From NCBI RefSeq assembly GCF_001423405.1, contig NZ_LMNS01000012.1:63203-127202 (forward strand): 64,000 bases of DNA. Direction: 5' to 3'. Under the pieces are notes generated by a model. The model was given only the letters and a program-made list of their open reading frames with translations. It searched no databases and had not been told where the DNA came from. A program made the position numbers and the translations under genes. Positions 17,278 through 26,279 of this stretch are shown in pieces (the stretch's first letter is position 1; every line of letters starts with the position of its first letter). The DNA is from Methylobacterium sp. Leaf123. Its GTDB lineage: Bacteria > Pseudomonadota > Alphaproteobacteria > Rhizobiales > Beijerinckiaceae.

Positions 17278-19887
17278 TCAGACGGTCACCGCCTCGGTTT
17301 CCTGCGGATCACCGCTCACCACTGTGTTGCGCTCCACCCGCAGCACCGCGTCGAACGGCGCCTGCCGGTTCAAGGTGTCCTCGTCGGGCAGGCAGACGAT
17401 CAGCGCCGCCCCGGCGCGCAGCGCCCGCAGGCGCTCGATCCGGGCGGTGATCTCGTCGGGCTTGCGGTCGTCGAGCGAGAGGCCGACCACGAGGATGTCC
17501 GGTCGGCGCACGAGGCAGCGCACGAACTCGATCGCCACCCGCTCGCGCGGGCCGATGGCGCCCTCCCCCAGGATCGCCCGCTGGCCCTGACCGGCCACTG
17601 CGACGCCCGCCTCGATCCGCGCGGCGAGGCCGAGCCGGTAGACGGTGGGCTCCAACCCCTGTTCGGCAAGCACCCGGCGCACCAGGGCGCGCACCCGCCC
17701 CTCGGCGCCCGCCTCGCCTTGGGTGATGCGCCCGAACAGCAGGTTCTCCTCCAGGCTCGCGGCGGCGGTGAGCCGAGAGGGATCGTAGAACTCGACCTTC
17801 TCGCGATAGCGCGGCGGCAGCATCGCCGCGAAGGAGTGGCGGGCGGCGACCAGACGCTGCTCCAGCGCCTCGTCGATCAGGCCGAAGCGGTGGCGGGTCT
17901 CGCTGTAGCGCAGCGCCAGACCGATCAGCCGCTCGCGGTCGCGGTGCCCGGCGGGGCCGCGCCGGAAGCCGCGGGCCTCGGGCTGGCGCGCGACCAGATC
18001 CTCGAAATAGCCCCGCTCCGCTGCCGGAAACAGCGAGAACGTCTCGAACAGCGGGTGGTCGTCGGGCAGATCGGCAAAGATCTCGACGGTGGAGCGCGCC
18101 ACTTGGAGCCCGACATCGACCAGGGCGCGGGTGAGATCCTCCGCTTCCAGCACCGCGCGCAGATAGGGATGCGCCGCGAGTCGTGCTTGCGAGAAGGCCG
18201 GGCTCACCGCCTCGCCGAACAGGATGTTCTCGCCGATATCGGCCTGATGGTTGTAGCGGGCCGGATCGAACGGCTCGACGAGCCGGGCCATACCCTCGCT
18301 CGCCAGCGCCTCGCGCATCGCCCAGCGGGCGGCGACGACCGCCTCGGCGGTGGCGGGATCGTCCTCGGGATCGACGGAGGCTTCCAGGCCCCGTTCGTAG
18401 ACGAAGGCGTCGAGCCCGGTGAGCTTGAGGATGGCGATACGCTCGGCCAGCCCCGAGGCCTCGCGATCGCCGCTGCGGGCGCCGTAAAGCAGGTTCTGGC
18501 GTAGCGTCCCCTCGATCAGGATCGCCTCCGAGCCGGCCAGCGCGATCCGCCGGGCGCGCTCGGCGGAGTCGAAGGCGCGCAGATCGGTGCCGCCATAGGT
18601 GACGGCGCCGGCGGTGGGCTCGATCTGCCCGGCGAGCAGGGCAGCGAGCGCCCGCGATCCGCTGCCGCGATGACCCACTATCGCCACATGCGCCGGCATC
18701 GGAAGGGCGAGATCGACGCCGGTCAGCCGCTCGCCGCTGCCGGGATCGTAGGCGCCGACGCCCTTCGCGACGAGGGCGCCCGCTTCCGGGAACGGGGCCG
18801 CTTGGCGCGAGCGGTTCCCCGGCAGGCGGGGGCTCAGGGCGTCCAGCGTCTCGGCGATGGTGCGGAACAGGGGAGCGACCGCCCGGTGCTGGCTCCACAG
18901 GCGCAGGCTGATCGCGACGAGGGTTGCCGCCAGCGCGAAGGCGCCGGCCGCGGCGACCAGCGCTCCGGGCAGGACGTTGTCGGCTTCGGTGGCGGCCTCG
19001 CCCTGCCACAGGGCGGTGGCGACGAGGAGCGCGGGCAGGATCACGACGAGCGCCAGCGCCGGGGCCCGCGCATAGGCGAGCCGGGCCTCAGCCCGCGCCA
19101 GCGCCGTGCGCGCGGCCCGCGCCCGCAGCCCCAGGCGGCGGCGCTCGAACGCCGCCGCCCCGTGGGCGCGCACCGCCGGCATCCGCCGGATCAGGTCGCG
19201 CAGGCCCGCCTCCGTCGCGGCGGTGTCGGCATGGCGCAGGCTGCGCCGGGCGGCGGTGCGGCTGGCGAGCAGAACCCGCGCCAAGCCGACGGCGGCGAGC
19301 AACAGCGCGATCACCGGCACGAGGCGCGGGGCGGTGAGTTCCGCCATGACGAGGGCCAGCAGGACCGCGGCGAGCGTCAGGCCGGGCACGACGATGCCGA
19401 CCGCCGAGAGCGGGCCCATCCGCGCCAGGGCTTGGCCGACGAGGCCGGGCAGCGCCCGGAGATCCTCGCGGGCCCCGGGCGGCGAGGCGAGGATCGCCTC
19501 GGTGGCCCGCGCCCGCAGCCGCGCCGTGGCCCGGGCCTGAACGGAGAAGCAGAGATACGCGACCGCGGCCCCGAGGGCGGCCAGCAGCAGGGCGGCGGCG
19601 GCGAGCGAGGTCAGCGCGATCAGCGGCAGTTCCGTCGGCGGCAGGCTCCAGCCCTGGAACAGGATCGGCGCCTCGTCGCCATGATGGCCCGGCAGCGGCA
19701 GGGCGATCCGCAGGAAGGGCAGGAAATCCGGGCTGCTGCGGGTCAGCACCGAGATGAGGTCGCGCAGGCACAGCAGCACGAACAGCGCCAGCGGTCCGCC
19801 GAGGCCCACCGCTAGCCCCAGCGCCGCCGCGTGCCGACGCGGCGACGAGGCCCAGGCGAAGAGGACGGGATCACGCTCCATCGGCAT
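17278..19887 (-). CDS. ABC exporter-like protein with degenerate ATPase motifs
   Basis: 869 residues. The N-terminal half carries about six membrane segments in ABC-exporter arrangement; the C-terminal half is an expanded nucleotide-binding domain. Three separate elements of the kind that follow the Q loop occur: RQNLLYGAR, GENILFGEAV and EENLLFGRIT, a layout seen in a family of roughly 900-residue proteobacterial ABC proteins. Here the Walker A region (near residue 403) reads GHRGSGSR, without the GK(S/T) lysine. Walker B (near 797) reads ILVVGLSLDD, without the DE pair. The signature reads IGPRERVAIE. ATP hydrolysis therefore looks lost. It is divergent from the ActCD/ActF genes. Confidence 0.82.
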   Translation of the reverse strand: MPMERDPVLFAWASSPRRHAAALGLAVGLGGPLALFVLLCLRDLISVLTRSSPDFLPFLRIALPLPGHHGDEAPILFQGWSLPPTELPLIALTSLAAAALLLAALGAAVAYLCFSVQARATARLRARATEAILASPPGAREDLRALPGLVGQALARMGPLSAVGIVVPGLTLAAVLLALVMAELTAPRLVPVIALLLAAVGLARVLLASRTAARRSLRHADTAATEAGLRDLIRRMPAVRAHGAAAFERRRLGLRARAARTALARAEARLAYARAPALALVVILPALLVATALWQGEAATEADNVLPGALVAAAGAFALAATLVAISLRLWSQHRAVAPLFRTIAETLDALSPRLPGNRSRQAAPFPEAGALVAKGVGAYDPGSGERLTGVDLALPMPAHVAIVGHRGSGSRALAALLAGQIEPTAGAVTYGGTDLRAFDSAERARRIALAGSEAILIEGTLRQNLLYGARSGDREASGLAERIAILKLTGLDAFVYERGLEASVDPEDDPATAEAVVAARWAMREALASEGMARLVEPFDPARYNHQADIGENILFGEAVSPAFSQARLAAHPYLRAVLEAEDLTRALVDVGLQVARSTVEIFADLPDDHPLFETFSLFPAAERGYFEDLVARQPEARGFRRGPAGHRDRERLIGLALRYSETRHRFGLIDEALEQRLVAARHSFAAMLPPRYREKVEFYDPSRLTAAASLEENLLFGRITQGEAGAEGRVRALVRRVLAEQGLEPTVYRLGLAARIEAGVAVAGQGQRAILGEGAIGPRERVAIEFVRCLVRRPDILVVGLSLDDRKPDEITARIERLRALRAGAALIVCLPDEDTLNRQAPFDAVLRVERNTVVSGDPQETEAVTV

Positions 19888-20300
19888 TCCGGGCGCCCGG
19901 CCAAGCCGTGGCCGGCGAGTTCGCGGCGGTGGGGTGCGGCATCGGAAAACGGTTTCGGCGCTGTGAGGGACGATCCGGCAGGCCGGTGCGTGAGGAGGCC
20001 GTCACGGTTCGTCCTCTTCGCACGGAAACGCCGCGGCGCAAGCCCGCGCGGCCGGCGCGTCGCATTGCATTCCCGCCGCGGCATTGCTCTTTGGTGCGGG
20101 AGAGCACATGGCGGGCGATCCGCGTTCGAGACCGCGGGCGGAGGGCCTGCCTTTCCCGCATTTCCCAGCCATCCCGTTCGGCAGCGCCCTTTCCCACCCT
20201 CCCTTCGGACCCCACCGGATGGCCGTGCGAGACAATCCATCGCCCGCCTTTCCCCTTCAGGATCGAAGCCGCGTGCCGCCTGCGGCCGACCGTTGAGCCG
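19888..20300. other. Gene-free divergent region
   Basis: 413 bases between the ABC-like gene and the ActCD fusion gene. Several frames are open here but none has a ribosome site or family-like sequence. The frame of the plus-strand gene runs back through this region, but its upstream part is Arg/Pro-rich and looks non-coding. Confidence 0.5.
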
Positions 20301-22214
20301 ATGACCGAACGCGCGTTGCAACCTGCCGCCGAGACCCTTCCTCTTTACGGCGCGCCGGTGATCGGGGCCGGGGAGACGGTCGCCTCGATCGCCGCCGCGC
20401 TCGCGGGGAGCGTGCTCGCGCCGGCCGGCCGCCTCTGGCGGCTCGCGGTTGCCGGAACCCTCGTCCCGATCCTCGTCTGGGCCGGTCTGCGCTCGGCCGT
20501 GCCCGCCGAATTCGGTCCGGCCGGCGCCGCGTGGTGGATCGGACTCGCTGCGGGATGCCTGCTGATCGCGGGGCTGCTGCTGCTCGCGGGCGTCGCGTGG
20601 CGCTGCGGGATCGGCCGGCTGACACAGACGGCTGCCCTGCTCTGCGCAGGTCTCGCCGCGCTCCACCCGGTGCCGGTCCATCCGGTGAGCCTCGGGGCCT
20701 TGCTCCTGGCAGGCTTCGGCCTCTGGGCGGCGGCGCTCCTGCCGGATTGGGCGGTGTTGCGCGACGCCGCAGAGCCGGATCGCCGACGCGCCCGCCTCTA
20801 CCGAACGCTGTCCGCCGGCTGGTGCGGCTCGGCCCTGCAATGGCTCGCCTGGGAGCGGGCCTGCCGGGGGTTCGGCCTGCTCGGCATTCTCGCGGCCGTG
20901 GCGGTGCTGATCGATCTTGCGCTGGTGGCCGCCCTTCGCACCGAGCGGCACGACACCCTGCTCCCCATCGCCCTGCTGGTCGAGGCGGTGCTCTCCGGCG
21001 CCGGGCTGATCGCGGCGCTCGCCACAGCCCTGCGCCGGAGCGGCAGACTCGATGGCCTCATCACCGGCCGGCACCTCGATATCCTGGGGCGGCTGCTGCT
21101 CGCCTTCGGCCTTGCCGCCCTCTATTGCCACGTCACCGAGATCGTTACCGCCCTGCTCTACGGCGACGCGGCCGAGCGGGCGCGCCTGACCCGCAGGTTC
21201 CTCGGCGACGAGGCGCCCGCCTTCTGGACACTCATGCTCGCCGGCCTTGTCCCCACGCAATTGTTCTGGATCCCCGCCATCCGCCGCAGCCCTCTCGCCC
21301 TCGGCCTGATCGGCGCCCTCGTCGCCATCGGCCTCGGCGCGGATCACGTGCTCGCCACGCGGATCGGGATGACGGGGGCGACCTTCGCGGATCTCCTGAC
21401 CGCAGGGATCGCTACGCTGGGTTCCGCCGGACTGTTTGTTCTCGGCCTGCTGCTTCTCCTCCGCCTCGTGCCCCCGGTCGGAATCGCCGAGACGCGCCAA
21501 CTCGCCCTCGCCGAGAACGCGCATGCTGCGCCACGGGCGCCGGAGATCGCGCCGGATACCCGGCCGGGCCAGCCTCTTGGTCAATCCCTCGGCCAGCTCC
21601 CTGGCCAACCCCCCGGCCAGCCTCCTGGCCTCATCGCGATTTTCGCCTCGGAGGCCGGGCTGGCCGAGGCGGCGCGTGGGCTCTCGGGGCCCCGCGGGCC
21701 GCGCCTCGACGCCTTCGGCCCGGTGCCGATGCCGGAGGCCGCCGCCGCCCTGCACCGGGCGGATCGGGGTCTGAACCGCCTCGCTCTATTCGGGGCCTTT
21801 CTCGGATTTGCGGCCTTCGTCGCCATCCGCATTGCCGGCCTTGCCGGGGAGATGCCGGACGGACCGGCGAGCGTGGCGGCGCTCCTCGCCCGGCCGCTCT
21901 CGTGGCCCGATGTCTGGCCGCCTCCTTGGCCGGCCTCGTGGCCGCTATCCGGGGCGATGGCGGCGGTGCCGGCGCTCTCCGCCGCGGCGGCGGGCGGAGT
22001 GCTCGGCCTCGGCGTCGCGCTCGTCTCCGCTCTGAGAGCCGGGCGGACCGGCCGCGTTCTCCCCGCTGCCCTCGCCGGACATTTCGTCCTGACGATCGAG
22101 CCCTCCGGCGCGCCATTCAATCCGGCGGCCCTCGCCCGGCGCCTGAGTGCCCTGCCGGCGGATGCGGGGCGTCCGCTTGCCCTATACGGCCTCGCCGCGG
22201 AGCCGCTGCGGTGA
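20301..22214 (+). CDS. ActC-ActD fusion-like membrane protein (alternative complex III-related)
   Basis: 637 residues. Residues 1-400 form about ten hydrophobic segments matching the NrfD-like ActC subunit of alternative complex III: PVIGAGETVASI near the N terminus, LLPDWAVLRD followed by SAGWCGSALQW, LDGLITGRHLDILGR, and the closing RLVPPVGIAETRQ. A Gly-Gln-Pro linker (about 420-442) then joins an ActD-like part (443-637) starting GLIAIFASEAGLAEAA, with two membrane helices as in ActD. The ActC part looks shortened. ATG at 20301; the stop overlaps the next start (GTGA). ActA, ActB and ActE are absent nearby. Assignment is by recalled family patterns. Confidence 0.7.
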   Translation: MTERALQPAAETLPLYGAPVIGAGETVASIAAALAGSVLAPAGRLWRLAVAGTLVPILVWAGLRSAVPAEFGPAGAAWWIGLAAGCLLIAGLLLLAGVAWRCGIGRLTQTAALLCAGLAALHPVPVHPVSLGALLLAGFGLWAAALLPDWAVLRDAAEPDRRRARLYRTLSAGWCGSALQWLAWERACRGFGLLGILAAVAVLIDLALVAALRTERHDTLLPIALLVEAVLSGAGLIAALATALRRSGRLDGLITGRHLDILGRLLLAFGLAALYCHVTEIVTALLYGDAAERARLTRRFLGDEAPAFWTLMLAGLVPTQLFWIPAIRRSPLALGLIGALVAIGLGADHVLATRIGMTGATFADLLTAGIATLGSAGLFVLGLLLLLRLVPPVGIAETRQLALAENAHAAPRAPEIAPDTRPGQPLGQSLGQLPGQPPGQPPGLIAIFASEAGLAEAARGLSGPRGPRLDAFGPVPMPEAAAALHRADRGLNRLALFGAFLGFAAFVAIRIAGLAGEMPDGPASVAALLARPLSWPDVWPPPWPASWPLSGAMAAVPALSAAAAGGVLGLGVALVSALRAGRTGRVLPAALAGHFVLTIEPSGAPFNPAALARRLSALPADAGRPLALYGLAAEPLR

Positions 22215-23440
22215 GTGCGGAGGAGAAGGGCGGCGCCGCCCGCAAGGCGACGGGGGCAAAATCCGCGGGCGCCTATTTCCGCGATCCCGCCCGCCGCCCG
22301 GCGGCGGCCTTCGCGGCGGGAATGGCCTGCCTGCTGCTGGCGCTCCATCATGCCGGGCTGCCCCGGCTCGCGCCTGCTTACCTCGCCGCCTGGACCTGCC
22401 TCCTCGCCCTGCCGGCGGGCGCGCTGCCCGTCGTCATCATGATCGAGCGGGCCGATGCCTGGCGTCCGCAGCCCGAGACCGCGCTGCTGGAGACCCTGCG
22501 CGGCCTGCTGGTGCTGATGCCGGTGGCCGCGATCCTCGCGCTGCCGATCCCGGTGGCGGCCTTCCTGCTCTATCCAGCGCCCGAGAGCGCCGGGCCGGAT
22601 GGCCCGCTTGCCCTGCTCGGGGCGGCACCATCGCTCCTCGCCATCCGCCTTGCCCTCTACTTCGCGCTCTGGACCGGTCTCGCCCTGCTCTTCGCCCGCC
22701 GCGGCGGCGAGCCCTGGGCCAAGGCCGGGCGGATCGACGACGGGCGCGCCGTGCTCGGCCTCGGCCTCCACACCGTGGTCGGCACGCTGGCCGCGGACGA
22801 CCTCGTCATGTCGGTCGGAACCGATCCCGGCCTGCGCTTCCACGCCAGCGCCTTCGGCCTGCTGGTGCTGGCGGCGTGGTCGAGTCTCGCGCTCGCCGTC
22901 GCGATCCTCGTCGCGCCGCCCGATACCGGGCCCGCCCGGCGCCGCCATGATCGCCTCACGCCGCTTGCCGTGCTGTTGCTCGTCTGGGCCGGCCTGCACG
23001 TCGTGCAGTTCCTGATGCTCGGCGCTGCCGCCGATCCGGGGGCGGCCGCGTGGTACCGGCTGCGCGCGGGCTTTTCCGGCTGCGCCCTGGCGCTGTCCGC
23101 GGCCGTCGTCGTGGGGCTGGCCGCCATCCTGACCCTGCGTCCCGGCGAGAACCGCACGCGGCTGGTGGCGGCGCTCGCCGTCGCAATCCATCTCGCCGAA
23201 CTGTACTGGTTCGTCACGCCCGCCTTCCGCGCCAGCTTCCGCATCGGCCTCACCGACCTGCTGGCGCTCGCCGGGATGATCGGGCTCGCCCTGGGATTAG
23301 CGCCGGTGGTCCGGCGCCTGATCCCGGGGCTGGCCGTCACCCCTGTCTGGCCGGGCCGTGAGCGCGCGCGGGGAAGGCCGGGCGCGGCGGCGGGGGACAT
23401 GCGCCGCAAATCGGTTGTTCCGCCCCCCGAAGCTTCCTAG
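22211..23440 (+). CDS. ActF-like polytopic membrane protein
   Basis: 409 residues from GTG at 22211, overlapping the preceding stop by 4 bp, so translation is probably coupled. About ten membrane segments. Regions fit the quinone-site subunit ActF: LVMSVGTDPGLRFHASAFG (family: W-L-M-S-L-D-P-x-x-x-S-T-x-F-G), then DRLTPLAVLLLVWAGLHVVQ with QFLML, then AWYRLRAGFSG (family: W-Y-x-x-R-x-x-G). Many residues usually conserved in ActF are replaced. No heme-binding CxxCH occurs here or in its partner. The last 30 residues are basic and probably disordered. Confidence 0.68.
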   Translation: MSAEEKGGAARKATGAKSAGAYFRDPARRPAAAFAAGMACLLLALHHAGLPRLAPAYLAAWTCLLALPAGALPVVIMIERADAWRPQPETALLETLRGLLVLMPVAAILALPIPVAAFLLYPAPESAGPDGPLALLGAAPSLLAIRLALYFALWTGLALLFARRGGEPWAKAGRIDDGRAVLGLGLHTVVGTLAADDLVMSVGTDPGLRFHASAFGLLVLAAWSSLALAVAILVAPPDTGPARRRHDRLTPLAVLLLVWAGLHVVQFLMLGAAADPGAAAWYRLRAGFSGCALALSAAVVVGLAAILTLRPGENRTRLVAALAVAIHLAELYWFVTPAFRASFRIGLTDLLALAGMIGLALGLAPVVRRLIPGLAVTPVWPGRERARGRPGAAAGDMRRKSVVPPPEAS

Positions 23441-23498
23441 TTTCCCCTCCCCGCCCTTTTCCACCCCATCGCCCGCGACGCAGAAGACCCCGGCAACC

Positions 23499-24320
23499 AT
23501 GTGCGAATTGCTCGGAATGAGCGCGAATGTGCCGACCGATATCCGCTTCTCCTTCGCGGCTTTGGCCCGGCGCGGCGGCGAGACCGGCCCGCATGCCGAT
23601 GGCTGGGGCATCACCTTCTACGAGGGGCGCGGCTGCCGCTCGTTCCACGATCCGGAGCCCAGCGCCCGCTCCGAACTCGCCAAGCTTCTGCGCCGCTATC
23701 CGATCAAGAGCCGCATCGTCGTCGCGCATGTCCGCAAGGCCAATCGTGGGCGCGTCAGCCTGGAGAACACCCACCCCTTCTCCCGCGAGCTGTGGGGCCG
23801 GCCCTGGACCTTCGCCCATAACGGACAGCTCAAGGGCGTGAAGCGGCTGCCGCTCGGCCGGTTCGAGCCGGTCGGCACCACCGACAGCGAACACGCTTTC
23901 TGCTGGATGCTGTCACAGCTTCAGGAGCGCTTCCCCAAGCCGCCCCGCGCCGCGACCCTGGAGGCGGCCATTGCGGGTTACGCCCTCATCCTTTCGGAGC
24001 GCGGCGTGTTCAACATGCTGCTCTCCGACAGCCGCGTGCTCTACGCCCATTGCGGCAAGCGGCTCTGCTACCTCACCCGCCGGGCGCCGTTCGGCACGGC
24101 GACGCTGATCGACGAGGATTGGCGGGTCGATTTCGCGCAGGAGACCACCGAGACCGATATCGTCACCATGATCGCGACGCGCGCGCTGACCCGCGACGAG
24201 ACCTGGACCGAACTGGAGCGCGGCGACACCCTCGTTCTCACCGACGGCGTGGTGCGGGTGCTCAAGGACGCGCCGCGGCAGCGCCCGCGTCCGGCGCCGG
24301 AGATCCACGGCGCGGCCTGA
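23499..24320 (+). CDS. Class II glutamine amidotransferase (YafJ-like)
   Basis: 273 residues starting M-C-E-L-L-G-M-S, so Cys2 becomes the N-terminal nucleophile once Met is removed, as in Ntn-type class II amidotransferases. Further family landmarks: ADGWGITFYE, VAHVRKAN, FAHNGQLKG and DSEHAFCWML. The family releases ammonia from glutamine; no synthase domain is attached, so the acceptor is unknown and it may act as a stand-alone gamma-glutamyl hydrolase (DUG3-like). It follows the ActF-like gene by 58 bp and could be cotranscribed. Confidence 0.9.
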   Translation: MCELLGMSANVPTDIRFSFAALARRGGETGPHADGWGITFYEGRGCRSFHDPEPSARSELAKLLRRYPIKSRIVVAHVRKANRGRVSLENTHPFSRELWGRPWTFAHNGQLKGVKRLPLGRFEPVGTTDSEHAFCWMLSQLQERFPKPPRAATLEAAIAGYALILSERGVFNMLLSDSRVLYAHCGKRLCYLTRRAPFGTATLIDEDWRVDFAQETTETDIVTMIATRALTRDETWTELERGDTLVLTDGVVRVLKDAPRQRPRPAPEIHGAA

Positions 24321-24396
24321 AGGCGATCGATCGGAGAAGGCGGAGGGGCCTGCCGATTTGCCGCATTCAAGCGACAGGCTCGGCGAATCATCTCTT

Positions 24397-24535
24397 CCCA
24401 AATCCGGCTGATCCCTCGGGATGGCGGATGTGGGTTTCGGCGGGATCCCATTGTGCCTGCGCGTTGGGTGTCCTCCTCAAGCGCCGCGCGGGCTGGGCGA
24501 TCCGCGTCCCGCATGGATCAAGCGGGACGCGGATC
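24397..24535. repeat. Dispersed two-hairpin repeat, family A, copy 2
   Basis: Same architecture as 66-168. Hairpin 1 is CCCAAATCCG (24397-24406) with CGGATGTGGG (24425-24434), one mismatch. After a longer spacer comes the conserved CTCAAGCGCCGCGCGGGCTG (24476-24495). Hairpin 2 is GATCCGCGTCCCGC (24499-24512) with GCGGGACGCGGATC (24522-24535), a perfect stem of different sequence from copy 1. It lies in the 386-base gene-free stretch 24321-24706, which otherwise holds only the promoter region of the sigma-factor gene. Confidence 0.75.
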
Positions 24536-24706
24536 ACTCTTTGGGCGACAGCCTACCGTCTTGTGTGCAAGCGTGGCAGTATTTCGCGTGGCGCGGGTGT
24601 GCTGGATCAGGCCGATGCGCTACAACTATGTTAAGGGCCGTGCCGGGGCCTTCTCCACGCGGCACCGCGCCGTCGTTGCCGAAAAGTCCCGATTGCAAAG
24701 AGCCCG

Positions 24707-25441
24707 ATGCGTAACGATACCGAAGCGACCCTGGATCGTCCCGCGATGACAGACGGCCGTCCCAAACTTTCCGACTCCATCCGCAGCCATCTCGGCGATC
24801 ATCTGCGCAGCGTGTACGACACGCTGGGGGCAGGCGAGGACACACCGTCCCGCTTCTCCGAGCTGATCGGCAAGCTCGAAGCTGCCCTCAAGGCGCAGGG
24901 CGAGCGGATCGATCCCGAATTCCGCAACGGCCTGCTCTCCGCGGTGCCGTCCCTGCGCGCCTTCGCCCTGTCGCTGACATCGAACCCGGCGCGCTCCGAC
25001 GACCTCGTGCAGGACACTCTGCTCAAGGGCTGGCAGCACCGCGCCCGCTTCCAGCCGGGCACGAACCTCAACGCATGGCTCTTCACGATCCTGCGCAACA
25101 TCTTCTACTCGGATCACCGCAAGCGCGTGCGCGAGGTCGAAGATCAGGACGGCTCCTACGCCGCCCGCCTCGCCACCGCGCCGCATCAGGGCGACCGGCT
25201 CGATGTCGAGGATCTGCAGACGGCGCTCGCCAAGCTGCCGCCGGATCAGCGCGAGGCTCTCGTGCTGGTGGGCGCCGAGGGTGTCTCCTACGAGGAGGCC
25301 GCGACCATCATGGGCTGCAAGGTCGGCACGGTGAAGAGCCGCGTCAGCCGCGCTCGCGGCCGCCTCGCCGAACTCCTCGGATATGACGAGGAGGATCTCT
25401 CCTCCGACCGTCTCATCCAATCGGCGATGCCCGACGCCTGA
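24707..25441 (+). CDS. ecfG: NepR-EcfG fusion: anti-sigma mimic domain joined to ECF sigma factor
   Basis: 244 residues in one frame. Residues about 24-62 match the NepR core: HLGDHLRSVYD, then a TPSRFSELIGKL stretch (family pattern L-R-x-x-Y and P-x-R-F-x-x-L-x-x-L). Residues 72-225 are an EcfG-type (ECF15) sigma factor: SDDLVQDTLLKGW and QPGTNLNAWLFTILRN in region 2, then LPPDQREALVLVG and GCKVGTVKSRVSRARGRL in region 4. In the usual general stress response NepR is a separate protein that holds EcfG until phospho-PhyR removes it. Here the two are covalently linked; phyR is not in the window. A second in-frame ATG is at 24746. Confidence 0.85.
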   Translation: MRNDTEATLDRPAMTDGRPKLSDSIRSHLGDHLRSVYDTLGAGEDTPSRFSELIGKLEAALKAQGERIDPEFRNGLLSAVPSLRAFALSLTSNPARSDDLVQDTLLKGWQHRARFQPGTNLNAWLFTILRNIFYSDHRKRVREVEDQDGSYAARLATAPHQGDRLDVEDLQTALAKLPPDQREALVLVGAEGVSYEEAATIMGCKVGTVKSRVSRARGRLAELLGYDEEDLSSDRLIQSAMPDA

Positions 25442-26279
25442 TTTTTTGCGCGAAGGGCCGCCGGAACGGTCTCGCCGTCTGAAGGGGCGGCGAAGACAGG
25501 GCGAAAGCCGAGCGGCTTGTCCGATGATGGGGCCGGGTCCGACGACGGAAGTTGTCGATCCGGCCCGCGTTTCAGTGTCGAACCCGCATCTACTCTTGTG
25601 CGGCGTGCTCCGGTCTCGCCGACAATTGCATGCGCCGCGTGGATGCGTCTGTCGCATCACCCGAGGGTCCGGCCGACTGAATGCCGATCCGCAGGCATGT
25701 CACCGGCCGATCGAGACTGGGCCAACGTCTGGAAACGAATCCAAGACAGTGGTCGCGGTCTCAAATCTCGCAGCGTCTCTGACTGAAAGCCGTCGACCAC
25801 CGTGTCGGACGATGCTCTGAATGACGCTTCGGAGGTATGACCGATCCTATCCGTGAAGCCGACCGTCACGCTTCTGATCGTGGCGGGATCGTACGCGAAC
25901 ACGGCGGTCTGACCGATCCTGGCCGGGGCAGGCATCTGCGCGGGCATCCCGTCGCGAGCATTCGGCCTCGGACGAAGTCAGCCGATCTGAGTGCGAGCGC
26001 GTTGCAGTTTTATCGTGTTGGGAGCCCGTCTTCGCGCGATGGCGCAGGCCGCATTGGAAAGCGGCGCCTCATGAGCGCGTCTGCGGTGGGCAGAAGACGA
26101 CAGGCCGTTGGTGACCGTTGTGGCGCAGTCGCTGCAAGTCTTCACGCGATGCGGCCCGAGCACTCGGCCGCCCGGCGGTTCTGCCATCGACCAAGATTTT
26201 CACTGCGCGGATCATATCAACGCGCCGTGTCGGAGCCGGTCGGCGGAGTCTGATGACTCCGCCGACGCGGCATCTTTCC
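25442..26279. other. Gene-free stretch between the sigma gene and the mucR homologue
   Basis: 838 bases. Open frames exist on both strands (for example 25837-26253 plus and 25657-25947 minus) but they lack family resemblance and ribosome sites, and the sequence is less GC-rich than coding DNA nearby. I see no tRNA, clear terminator or repeat. Confidence 0.5.

Noticed and set aside
25837..26253. Plus-strand open frame of 138 codons in the gene-free stretch after the sigma gene
   Set aside because: Arg/Ser-rich with no ordered segments, no ribosome site, and overlapped by equally open frames on the other strand.
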